From positions 1 to 26,453 of the forward strand of contig SPCL01000007.1 in the NCBI GenBank assembly GCA_004525335.1: a stretch of 26,453 nucleotides of DNA. The letters run 5' to 3'. Of the stretch, positions 8,019 through 15,160 are shown one piece after another (positions within the stretch are counted from its first letter, which is position 1; every line of letters begins with the position of its first letter). The notes below the pieces were generated by a model, which saw only the letters and a program-made list of their open reading frames with translations, did not search any database and was not told the origin of the DNA. Made by a program: the position numbers and the translations under genes. The DNA is from Thermodesulfobacteriales bacterium. Lineage in GTDB: Bacteria; Desulfobacterota_D; UBA1144; Nemesobacterales; UBA2774.

Positions 8019-8933
8019 TTATGTCTTGAGAAACATTTCCAATATAGCTTTTCCCATATGTAATTTGTTCTCAGCCTGCTCATATACTACGGAATTTGGA
8101 CCTTCCAATACATCTTCAGTTATCTCTTCACCTTTATGTGCCGGGAGGCAATGCATTACAATAGCACCAGGGTTTGCTAAAGATAAGAGGGCGTTATTTA
8201 TTTGAAACGGTTTAAATATTTTTTGCTTTTTTTTGGTCTCTTTTTCCTGTCCCATACTGACCCAAACGTCCGTATATAGAACATCTGCGTTCTCTACAGC
8301 TATTTTGGGATCGTTTATTACTTCTATGGATCCATTTCCACTTTCTATAGCTTTCTTGAGGAACTCACTATCGGGCTCATACCCTTTTGGTGCAGCTACA
8401 GATAAGCTGAAACCCAATATAGAAGCGGCGCCTATAAATGAGTTCACTATGTTGTTGCCGTCTCCAACATAGGCCAGTTTTATCTTGTTGAGTTTCTTTC
8501 CAGCCTCAACGATGGTAAAAAGGTCTGCGGCAATCTGAGTAGGGTGGCCTAAATCAGTCAGTGCATTAATAACCGGAACAGTTGAGTGTTGTGCAAATTC
8601 TTCTATGCGATCCTGCTCATAAGTTCTGATAATGATCCCGTCTAAATAAGAGGATAATATTTTTGCAGTATCAGCTATTGATTCTCCCCTACCAAGCTGC
8701 AAATCACTTGGGTTCATATAAAGACAAGCCGCTCCCAAATCATTAATTGCAACTTCAAAAGATACTCTTGTTCTGGTTGATAGCTTTTCAAAAATCATCC
8801 CGATCGATTTTCTCTTGAGAGCTTCATGGCTTTTTCCCGACTTTTTTTCCTTCTTTAATTGGGCTGCTCTTTTGAAAAGGGTTTTAAAATCTTTTTTTGA
8901 TAAATCAAAAATGCTTAGCAAATGTCTAGGCAT
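8019..8933 (-). CDS. argF: Ornithine carbamoyltransferase
   Basis: Forms citrulline from ornithine and carbamoyl phosphate in the arginine pathway, in the cytoplasm. The 304 residues contain the carbamoyl-phosphate motif STRTR (52-56), HPTQ (130-133), the ornithine-loop segment DVWVSMG (222-228) and the catalytic HCLPA (261-265). This set identifies ornithine rather than aspartate carbamoyltransferase. It is the third gene of argB-argD-argF; its ATG overlaps the argD stop by 8 bases (ATGCCTAG). It is expected to share the argB promoter. Whether it is the anabolic or catabolic form is inferred from the biosynthetic neighbours. Confidence 0.96.
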   Translation of the reverse strand: MPRHLLSIFDLSKKDFKTLFKRAAQLKKEKKSGKSHEALKRKSIGMIFEKLSTRTRVSFEVAINDLGAACLYMNPSDLQLGRGESIADTAKILSSYLDGIIIRTYEQDRIEEFAQHSTVPVINALTDLGHPTQIAADLFTIVEAGKKLNKIKLAYVGDGNNIVNSFIGAASILGFSLSVAAPKGYEPDSEFLKKAIESGNGSIEVINDPKIAVENADVLYTDVWVSMGQEKETKKKQKIFKPFQINNALLSLANPGAIVMHCLPAHKGEEITEDVLEGPNSVVYEQAENKLHMGKAILEMFLKT

Positions 8934-10128
8934 CCGTCACCTCTTTTAATGCCTTATCAATAGTTTTTACTGCTTGCTCTATCTCCGCTTTTTTTACATT
9001 CAAAGGGGGCAATATTCTCATAACCTTTTGTACCGTAAGAATTGTAAGTAGTCCCTTGTCTATGCATTTTTCTACTACTGCTTTAGCTGTTTCATTATTT
9101 TTAAACTCTATCCCCAAAATAAGACCTTTGCCCCTTACTTCTTTTATTTCTTTTTTGTATTTATCTTTTAGTGCTTGGAGTTGATCTAAAAAATATTCTC
9201 CAGACTCAGTTGCCCCGTCCAATAAACCTTCCTCATTAATTGTATCCAAGACGGCTTTTCCAGCGCTCATTGCAAGTGGGTTTCCACCGAGAGTTGTGCC
9301 GTGCATTCCCGGGCTTAAGTTCTTGGCAATTTTATTGGTGGTTAGAAATGCTCCGCATGGAATACCTCCGCCAAGGGCTTTAGAAAGAGTCATTATGTCG
9401 GGCTTTATACCGTAATGTTCATATGCAAAGAGTTTCCCTGTTCTTCCAATACCAACCTGCACTTCATCAAATATTAATAACACCTTTTTCTTTGTGCAGA
9501 GCGCTCTGACTTTTTTGAGATAGTTATCTGCCGGTAAGATCACGCCATTTTCTCCCTGAATCGGCTCTAAAATTACAGCGCATACTTTTTTATCTTCTAA
9601 CGCCTTTTCTAAAGCTTCGATCTTGTCATATGCAATTGGCTTAAATCCTGGAACCAGCGGTTTGAATCCGGCTTGATACTTCTTGCTCGTTGCGCTCAAG
9701 GCGCCCATGGTTCTACCGTGAAAAGAGTCTCTGGCATGGACAATCTTATATTTCCCACCGTTATTTGTTCCCCATATTCTTGCGAGCTTGATAGCTCCTT
9801 CATTAGCTTCAGCGCCGCTATTGCAAAAGAAGACTTTGTCTGCAAATGAATTCTCAACAAGCATTTGGGCAAATTCGCCCTGCTGTTCTATATGAAACAG
9901 ATTGCAGGGTTGAACCAGCTTCTTAGACTGGTCCACTATAGCTTTTGTAACTTTCGGATGACAGTGACCCAGGTTGTTTACGGCAATACCTGTTATAAAA
10001 TCAAGATATTTCTTGCCTTCAGAATCCCATATCCAGGAACCCTTTCCTCTGACCATTGCTATGGGGTAGCGGCCGTAGGTATTCATTAAGTAATTTTTAG
10101 TTTTTGATATTGTGTCCTGAGTGCTCAA
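8926..10128 (-). CDS. argD: Acetylornithine aminotransferase
   Basis: PLP-dependent class III aminotransferase that converts N-acetylglutamate semialdehyde to N-acetylornithine. The 400 residues show NSGAEANEGAIKLAR (103-117), the PLP-contacting DEVQ (221-224) and the Schiff-base lysine Lys250 in LSKALGGG. The start is TTG, not ATG: TTGA overlaps the argB stop by 4 bases and GGAG lies 8 bases upstream. The ATG 14 codons later (MNTYGRYP) has no visible ribosome site, so TTG is preferred. Related enzymes acting on GABA or succinyl-ornithine share these motifs, but the position between argB and argF makes argD the natural call. Confidence 0.95.
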   Translation of the reverse strand: MSTQDTISKTKNYLMNTYGRYPIAMVRGKGSWIWDSEGKKYLDFITGIAVNNLGHCHPKVTKAIVDQSKKLVQPCNLFHIEQQGEFAQMLVENSFADKVFFCNSGAEANEGAIKLARIWGTNNGGKYKIVHARDSFHGRTMGALSATSKKYQAGFKPLVPGFKPIAYDKIEALEKALEDKKVCAVILEPIQGENGVILPADNYLKKVRALCTKKKVLLIFDEVQVGIGRTGKLFAYEHYGIKPDIMTLSKALGGGIPCGAFLTTNKIAKNLSPGMHGTTLGGNPLAMSAGKAVLDTINEEGLLDGATESGEYFLDQLQALKDKYKKEIKEVRGKGLILGIEFKNNETAKAVVEKCIDKGLLTILTVQKVMRILPPLNVKKAEIEQAVKTIDKALKEVTDA

Positions 10129-11006
10129 AGCAGTATCTCCGTTCCAATTCCGGAGTCAGTGAAGATTTCAAGTATCAGCGCATGCTCAACAGTGCCGTCA
10201 ATTATATGCACTTTTTTTACACCGTCATGAAGCGCTTCAATTGCACACATAACTTTTGGTATCATGCCGCTCGAAATGATTTCTTTCTTGATTAATTTTC
10301 TTGCTTCAGATTCAGTCAGCGTCGAGATTAAATTCTTTTTATTATCCATAATTCCTGCAACATTTGTGAGCAGAATCAGCTTCGCAGCATTTAAAGCTCC
10401 AGCGATCTTACTGGCAACATGGTCAGCATTTATATTAAAAGTTCCCCCTTCTTCATCAAATCCTATAGGGGCTATTACAGGAATAAATCCCGAGTTCTCA
10501 AGCACTTTTATAAGATCAGGGTTTACGCTATCGACTTCTCCCACCAGCCCTAAGTCGGCACCTTTAGGGATCTTAATCCCATTTTCTTTAGCGAATTTCT
10601 TAAGGTCCAGTTTCTTGGCAAGGATCATCTTCCCTTCTTTTCCGGATGTGCCTACCGCTTTTCCGCCCATAGAGTGTATAGCTTCTATAATTTTCTGGTT
10701 AATTTTTCCAACGAGCACCATCTCTGCAACTTCCATTGTCTGCTCATCAGTTACACGTAGCCCGGCAATAAACTCGGTTTCTATGCCTAGTTTCTTAAGG
10801 TGGTCGCCTATCTGAGGACCCCCGCCGTGAACAACTACAGGGTGCATGCCGACATACTTCATAAGAACTACGTCCCGGGCAAAATCGTGAAGGTCTTCAT
10901 CCCCAACGCTTCCCCCATATTTTACGACTATAGTTTGACCATGAAATTCTTTTATGTAGGGTAGGGCTTCAACAAGTGTCTGCGCTTTCTGAATAAATTT
11001 TTCCAT
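10125..11006 (-). CDS. argB: Acetylglutamate kinase
   Basis: Phosphorylates N-acetylglutamate, the second step of arginine synthesis. The 293 residues show KYGG (29-32), GGGPQI (61-66), GLRVTDEQTMEV and the SSGMIPKV segment. Two features associated with arginine-inhibited hexameric kinases are present: an N-terminal helix before the KYGG core and a C-terminal ILEIFTDSGIGTEI signature. Feedback inhibition by arginine is therefore likely. It is the first gene of argB-argD-argF and has its own strong promoter just upstream, with an AGGA ribosome site before the ATG. No argC, argJ, argG or argH is in the window. Confidence 0.96.
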   Translation of the reverse strand: MEKFIQKAQTLVEALPYIKEFHGQTIVVKYGGSVGDEDLHDFARDVVLMKYVGMHPVVVHGGGPQIGDHLKKLGIETEFIAGLRVTDEQTMEVAEMVLVGKINQKIIEAIHSMGGKAVGTSGKEGKMILAKKLDLKKFAKENGIKIPKGADLGLVGEVDSVNPDLIKVLENSGFIPVIAPIGFDEEGGTFNINADHVASKIAGALNAAKLILLTNVAGIMDNKKNLISTLTESEARKLIKKEIISSGMIPKVMCAIEALHDGVKKVHIIDGTVEHALILEIFTDSGIGTEILL

Positions 11007-11038
11007 TTTATTTTTCCTATCCTGAAGTTAAGCACACT

Positions 11039-11067
11039 ATTATAAAAGATATAACTGACTCTGCCAA
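11039..11067 (-). promoter_or_regulatory. Strong sigma70-type promoter for argB-argD-argF
   Basis: On the minus strand TTGGCA (11067-11062, 5 of 6) and TATAAT (11044-11039, 6 of 6) are separated by exactly 17 bases. Transcription would start near 11032 and give a leader of about 26 bases before argB. I saw no convincing ArgR-type ARG box around it. Confidence 0.75.
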
Positions 11068-11144
11068 CAAGTTATTTCTAAAAACATGTTTTCAAATAAA
11101 GATACTAGACGAATCCACTCCATCTAAAGAGATAGCAATTTAAA

Positions 11145-11173
11145 TCGCCAAAGAGAACTTATCCTGTTATATT
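11145..11173 (+). promoter_or_regulatory. Possible extended -10 promoter for the chlorite dismutase-family gene
   Basis: TCGCCA at 11145-11150 (4 of 6), 17 bases, then TATATT at 11168-11173 preceded by TGT, forming an extended -10 (TGnTATATT). The leader would be short, about 17 bases, and holds the AAGGAG ribosome site. It is back to back with the argB promoter in a 190-base gap. Confidence 0.45.
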
Positions 11174-11196
11174 TTTCACCTAAGGAGATTTCTTAT

Positions 11197-11919
11197 ATGC
11201 CAGCAGATAATAACGATGCCAAATTGGATTTAAGCGAAAAAGGGCGGAAAACAGACGGAACTACTATATCTTTAGACAGGCGGTTGTTTATGCAGTTTAT
11301 GGCCTTTGGCGACTGCTGGAATACTATTGAGATAATAAAAGAACTTGAAGTGACTAAAATGGACCTGGTTCTCTATGCTGATGTAAACGATCCTTATGGA
11401 ATAGGTGTCTTGGCTCTAAGTGAGAACCCAGACTTCTTCGTTGAAGATTACAGAGAATTCTTAAACAGTTCGTCATTTATGGAACTAACTCCAAAACCGG
11501 AGTTCACCATGTTGGGTAGGACGTATTCTCTAGGTTATGAGCTGGATTTGGAAAAAACACTGCTGAGCGGTCCTCGTGCTAAAGTTCTGGACCCCGAGTG
11601 GCCATGGGCGATTTGGTATCCGCTCTGCAGAGAGAAAAGCTTTGAGACTTTATCAGAAGACGAGCAGCGGGTTGTATTGGGTGAGCACGGGAAATTAGGC
11701 TTTAAGTTTGGGCATGCTGGTTTAGGCAGGGATATAAGACTAGCCTGTCACGGTCTTGATAAAAACGATAATGATTTTGTGATCGGAGTTTTAGGGAAAG
11801 AGCTCTTTCCTCTCTCAGCTTTAATTCAAGCAATGCGTAAAACCAAGCAGACCTCGCAGTATTTAGAAAGTCTAGGGCCATTCTTTGTGGGTAAAGCAAT
11901 TTGGCAGGCTCAAATTTAA
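11197..11919 (+). CDS. Chlorite dismutase-family haem protein
   Basis: Member of the chlorite dismutase/HemQ superfamily of dimeric alpha-beta barrel haem proteins. In 240 residues it shows the family's C-terminal half: WPWAIWYPLCR (135-145), EHGKLG (163-168), CHGLDKND and a LGPFFVGKAIW end. His164 in EHGKLG is at the position of the proximal haem ligand. The distal position is Arg in true chlorite dismutases and Gln in HemQ. The interval from His164 to the GLD motif is two residues longer here, and my best alignment puts Asp179 at that position, with Arg178 beside it. Neither chlorite degradation nor coproporphyrin decarboxylation can be claimed. An AAGGAG site lies 9 bases before the ATG. 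It converges on the ABM-type gene with only 13 bases between stops. No haem synthesis gene is adjacent. Confidence 0.82.
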   Translation: MPADNNDAKLDLSEKGRKTDGTTISLDRRLFMQFMAFGDCWNTIEIIKELEVTKMDLVLYADVNDPYGIGVLALSENPDFFVEDYREFLNSSSFMELTPKPEFTMLGRTYSLGYELDLEKTLLSGPRAKVLDPEWPWAIWYPLCREKSFETLSEDEQRVVLGEHGKLGFKFGHAGLGRDIRLACHGLDKNDNDFVIGVLGKELFPLSALIQAMRKTKQTSQYLESLGPFFVGKAIWQAQI

Positions 11920-11932
11920 GCCGCTCAAATAA

Positions 11933-12226
11933 TTAATGAGGCTCGAACAGGTTTACTTCAAAAGTTATTTTCGCACCTTTAGTTAATGCGATCCAAGTTG
12001 GATTAACAGTATCCCAGTCAGGGCTTTCCATTGATTTTTCGTGGTCTTCTTTGGTCTCCCATTCAATAATAGAGACCATTTCGTTCATTTCTTCACATAT
12101 ATATTGCTTAACACCGATAAATCCCTTTTGCTTTTCAAGAATTCGTACCGATAATTTTTTTATTTCAAGAAGTTCTTCTTTTATATCTTCATCATACACG
12201 CATCTGGTGATTGCAAATACCGACAC
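11933..12226 (-). CDS. Small ABM-type (antibiotic biosynthesis monooxygenase-like) protein
   Basis: A 97-residue protein with the pattern of a single ferredoxin-like dimeric alpha-beta barrel domain: a strand FAITRCVY, a helix with LLEIKKLSVRILEKQKGFIGVKQY, a strand MVSIIEWETKEDHEKSMESPDW and a C-terminal strand ITFEVNLFEP. The EKQKGFIG and IIEWETKEDHEKSMESP segments are typical of ABM-domain proteins, which include haem-degrading enzymes, quinol oxygenases and many of unknown role. No catalytic residues can be assigned. The start is GTG, supported by GGAGAG about 7 bases upstream. It lies 28 bases after hslU on the same strand and may be read through from it. It has the same general fold as the convergent chlorite dismutase-family neighbour. 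Confidence 0.7.
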   Translation of the reverse strand: MSVFAITRCVYDEDIKEELLEIKKLSVRILEKQKGFIGVKQYICEEMNEMVSIIEWETKEDHEKSMESPDWDTVNPTWIALTKGAKITFEVNLFEPH

Positions 12227-12254
12227 CTCGTCTCTCCTATAGGCCTTTGCTTCC

Positions 12255-13592
12255 TTATAGTATATATCGGCTTAAGTCCCTATCTTTAACAATGTCAGCG
12301 ATCTTGCCTTTTACATATTGAGCATCAATAACTATCTTCTCCTCTGTCATGTCAGGGGCTTCAAAAGAAATGTCGTCGAGTATCTTTTCCATAATGGTAT
12401 GAAGCCTTCTGGCGCCGATGTTCTCTGTCGATTCATTTACATGTTGAGCCGTCTCCGCGATCTCGTGTATTGCATCATCTGTGAAAACAAGCTCTATATC
12501 TTCAGTGTTAAGAAGCTCTATATATTGCTTAATGAGAGCATTTTTAGGTTTAATTAAGATATTAACGAAATCATCTTTTGTAAGAGGCTCAAGCTCTACC
12601 CTAATTGGGAATCTCCCCTGAAGCTCCGGTATTAAATCGGAGGGTTTTGAAACATGAAATGCCCCGGCACCTACAAAAAGTATATGGTCGGTCTTAACCA
12701 TACCATGTTTGGTGTTCACAGTGCAGCCTTCAATAATAGGTAGTAAATCTCTCTGCACTCCTTCTCTGGAAACGTCAGGGCCGGCAGAGCTTTCTCTTCC
12801 CGCAACTTTATCTATCTCGTCTATGAAAATTATGCCGGATTGCTCAACTCTATCTATTGCAAGCTTTACGACATTGTCCATATCGATCAGCTTCTGAGCT
12901 TCTTCTTGTAACAGAACCTCCATTGCCTCAGGAACATTCATCTTTCTCTTTTTAGTTTTTTTAGGGAACAAGTTGCCAATCATGTCAGAAATGTTTACAT
13001 CCATATCGTCCATTCCCGAAGGGGAGAAGACCTGTATAGGCATATTCTTAGATGTGACCTCTATGTCAACAAATCGTTCATCCAATTTTCCTTCTCTTAA
13101 TAGCTTTCTTAGCTTCTGTCTGGTGTCGCTGTTTGATTCTGCCTCCTGGTTTTCAGGACTTACGCTTGGGGCAGGTAGCAATAAATCCAGCATTCTTTCC
13201 TCAGCAAGGTTCTCGGCTTTAACTCTCACAGAGATTTTTTCCTCATCTGTTACCAATTTAATGGCTATATCCGTTATATCTCTAATCATAGATTCAACGT
13301 CTCTTCCCACGTAACCGACCTCTGTAAATTTGGAGGCTTCAATTTTTAGAAACGGGGCTTGAGCAAGTTTGGCGAGTCTTCTTGCAATCTCTGTTTTCCC
13401 AACCCCGGTTGGGCCTATCATTAAGATGTTTTTTGGTGCAATTTCATCTTTTAAATCAGGAGACACACGCTGGCGTCTCCAGCGGTTTCTAAGTGCAATC
13501 GATACTGCTCTCTTAGCGTTGTTCTGTCCAATTATATATCTATCAAGCTCGGAAACTATTTCTCTTGGTGTAAAAAATATGTCATTACTCAT
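12255..13592 (-). CDS. hslU: ATP-dependent protease ATPase subunit HslU (ClpY)
   Basis: Hexameric AAA+ unfoldase that feeds substrates to the HslV peptidase in the cytoplasm. The 445 residues show Walker A GPTGVGKT (60-67), pore loop GYVG (93-96), the family-specific intermediate domain (roughly 105-240), Walker B IIFIDEID (254-261) and sensor 2 GARRL near residue 395. The C-terminal DLSRYIL matches the tail that inserts into HslV and activates it. Length and order are normal for a functional HslU. Its ATG overlaps the hslV stop by 8 bases (ATGAGTAA), consistent with coupled synthesis of the two subunits. Confidence 0.97.
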   Translation of the reverse strand: MSNDIFFTPREIVSELDRYIIGQNNAKRAVSIALRNRWRRQRVSPDLKDEIAPKNILMIGPTGVGKTEIARRLAKLAQAPFLKIEASKFTEVGYVGRDVESMIRDITDIAIKLVTDEEKISVRVKAENLAEERMLDLLLPAPSVSPENQEAESNSDTRQKLRKLLREGKLDERFVDIEVTSKNMPIQVFSPSGMDDMDVNISDMIGNLFPKKTKKRKMNVPEAMEVLLQEEAQKLIDMDNVVKLAIDRVEQSGIIFIDEIDKVAGRESSAGPDVSREGVQRDLLPIIEGCTVNTKHGMVKTDHILFVGAGAFHVSKPSDLIPELQGRFPIRVELEPLTKDDFVNILIKPKNALIKQYIELLNTEDIELVFTDDAIHEIAETAQHVNESTENIGARRLHTIMEKILDDISFEAPDMTEEKIVIDAQYVKGKIADIVKDRDLSRYIL

Positions 13593-14130
13593 TTGTATTC
13601 AGTACCTCTACTTTAATATTATCGTTAGTATATACACAAATTTCAGATGCTATATGCATGGATTCTTTGACTATATCCTCTGCGCTTAAATCAGAATGTT
13701 TGCTTAGCGCCTTAGCTGCAGCTTGGGCAAATGAGCCGCCCGAGCCTATCGCAATGATATTATCATCCGGCTCTAGTACATCACCGCTTCCTGAAATAAG
13801 AAACATGGATTCTTTGTCGGCTACCGCAAGAAGGGCTTCTAGTCTTCTAAGGACCCTGTCCGTTCTCCAGTCTCTTGCAAGCTCAACTGAAGCTCGACTG
13901 AGATTGCCTCTATACTCTTCTAACTTAGCCTCAAATTTATCAAACAGAGTCATCGCGTCAGCCGTAGCTCCCGCAAAGCCTACAATGACTTTGTCGCCAT
14001 AAATCTTTCTTACTTTTCTTGCTGTGTGCTTTATCGCCGTATGGCCAAGAGTTACCTGCCCATCCCCAGCCATAGCCACTTGATTGTTCTTCTTAACGCA
14101 TACTATTGTTGTTCCGTGAAAGTTTTCCAT
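13585..14130 (-). CDS. hslV: ATP-dependent protease peptidase subunit HslV (ClpQ)
   Basis: Threonine peptidase of the HslUV complex. The 181 residues begin MENFHGTTIV; removal of the first six residues would expose Thr7 as the N-terminal nucleophile. GDGQVTLG, DWRTDRVLRRLEA and IAIGSGGSFAQAAA are standard family segments. It lies 6 bases after xerC and overlaps hslU by 8 bases. The xerC-hslV-hslU order matches the well-known codV-clpQ-clpY arrangement of Bacillus and occurs in other phyla. Confidence 0.97.
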   Translation of the reverse strand: MENFHGTTIVCVKKNNQVAMAGDGQVTLGHTAIKHTARKVRKIYGDKVIVGFAGATADAMTLFDKFEAKLEEYRGNLSRASVELARDWRTDRVLRRLEALLAVADKESMFLISGSGDVLEPDDNIIAIGSGGSFAQAAAKALSKHSDLSAEDIVKESMHIASEICVYTNDNIKVEVLNTNE

Positions 14131-14136
14131 TTTTTT

Positions 14137-15033
14137 TTACGCTCTCGGGTGTGTTTTATCGTAAATTTCCATTAATTTTTCTACAGATGTGTGAGTGTAT
14201 CTTTGTGTTGTGGACAGGCTCTTATGTCCCAGCATTTCCTGAATAGCCCTTAAATCGGCCCCACCTCCTAAAAGATGTGTTGCAAATGTGTGTCTCAAGA
14301 CATGGGGGCTTATGTTTTTAGGTATTCCTGATATTGCTGCATACTTTTTGATGATTCTGTCAATGCTTCTGGTTGTAAGCCTTCCGCCCCTTGAATTTAC
14401 AAACAGATAGTCTTCTTTAGGTTTTAGATCCAATCTTTGGATTAAGTATATCTTAATTGCCGAAGAAGCTTTCGAACCTAAAGGTACAAGCCTTTCTTTG
14501 TTTCCCTTTCCTAAAACTTTTACACTCATGGATTCCAAATCTAATTCGTTTAAATTTATGCCTACCAGCTCACTTACCCTTAATCCACAAGAGTAAAGGA
14601 GCTCTAATATTGCTCTGTCCCTTGATTCATAAACATTATCTGAACCTGGGGCTTCAACAAGTTTTACAACCTCGTCTACTGTTAAAAAAGTTGGAAGCCT
14701 CTTTTCCCCTTTTGGGCTGGGGACTAGTTTCGCAGAGTTTGATTTCATTTCACCCCTACGTATCAAGAATTCAAAAAAAGTTCTAACAGAAGCAATCTTT
14801 CTTGATATAGAAACCTTCTTGTTCTTTTTATATAGCTTACTTATAAATACCCTTACAGGTGTTTCATCCATGTTCAGAAAATCAATATCACCGTTTTCAT
14901 GTGATATCAAATTCATTTCCTTAAGAACTAAACCAAATTCTTTTATATCTGCTAGATAAGCTTTCAAGGTGTGCTTAGAGTAATTTCTCTCAGAGCTAAG
15001 AAAGTCTTCAAAACTGCTTAAGTATTTATTCAT
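14137..15033 (-). CDS. xerC: Tyrosine recombinase XerC
   Basis: Site-specific tyrosine recombinase, expected to resolve chromosome dimers at dif together with a XerD-type partner. The 298 residues have the N-terminal core-binding SAM-like domain (about 1-95) and a complete catalytic set: Arg152 (CGLRVSEL), Lys176 (GKGNKER), His244 and Arg247 (HVLRHTF), His270 (LGHKS) and nucleophile Tyr279. The YDKTHPRA end favours XerC over XerD. The operon with hslVU supports a chromosomal housekeeping role rather than an integron or phage integrase. No dif-like site was recognised in the window. Confidence 0.93.
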   Translation of the reverse strand: MNKYLSSFEDFLSSERNYSKHTLKAYLADIKEFGLVLKEMNLISHENGDIDFLNMDETPVRVFISKLYKKNKKVSISRKIASVRTFFEFLIRRGEMKSNSAKLVPSPKGEKRLPTFLTVDEVVKLVEAPGSDNVYESRDRAILELLYSCGLRVSELVGINLNELDLESMSVKVLGKGNKERLVPLGSKASSAIKIYLIQRLDLKPKEDYLFVNSRGGRLTTRSIDRIIKKYAAISGIPKNISPHVLRHTFATHLLGGGADLRAIQEMLGHKSLSTTQRYTHTSVEKLMEIYDKTHPRA

Positions 15034-15102
15034 GGTTTTCCCTTTAATATAAACACTGCGCTACATCTTTCAATGAAGGATTTAATAATATCAGAATTGC
15101 CT

Positions 15103-15130
15103 ATAATAAAGGACAGTATGGTTAAAGCAA
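15103..15130 (-). promoter_or_regulatory. Possible promoter for xerC-hslV-hslU
   Basis: On the minus strand TTGCTT (15130-15125, 4 of 6) is followed after 16 bases by TATTAT (15108-15103, 5 of 6). A start near 15096 would give a leader of about 60 bases. This is in the 127-base gap between the LysM gene and xerC. The match is moderate. Confidence 0.35.
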
Positions 15131-15160
15131 AATGGGGTGTGTTTACTGGAAATAATTATA

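Noticed and set aside
10264..10815. A 183-codon open frame on the plus strand opposite argB.
   Set aside because: It lies wholly inside argB on the other strand, its composition (Ser/Pro/Ile-rich) is that of an antisense shadow, and argB has full motifs.
11007..11196. An ArgR operator (ARG box) near the argB promoter.
   Set aside because: No pair of TGAATA-like half sites with the right spacing was seen.
11197..11919. Calling this gene hemQ or a true chlorite dismutase.
   Set aside because: The distal residue does not clearly match either subgroup and there is no haem or perchlorate gene context.
14137..15033. A tyrosine recombinase as a sign of a mobile element.
   Set aside because: The XerC-type C-terminus, the hslVU operon and the absence of att sites, cargo or other mobile genes indicate the housekeeping recombinase.
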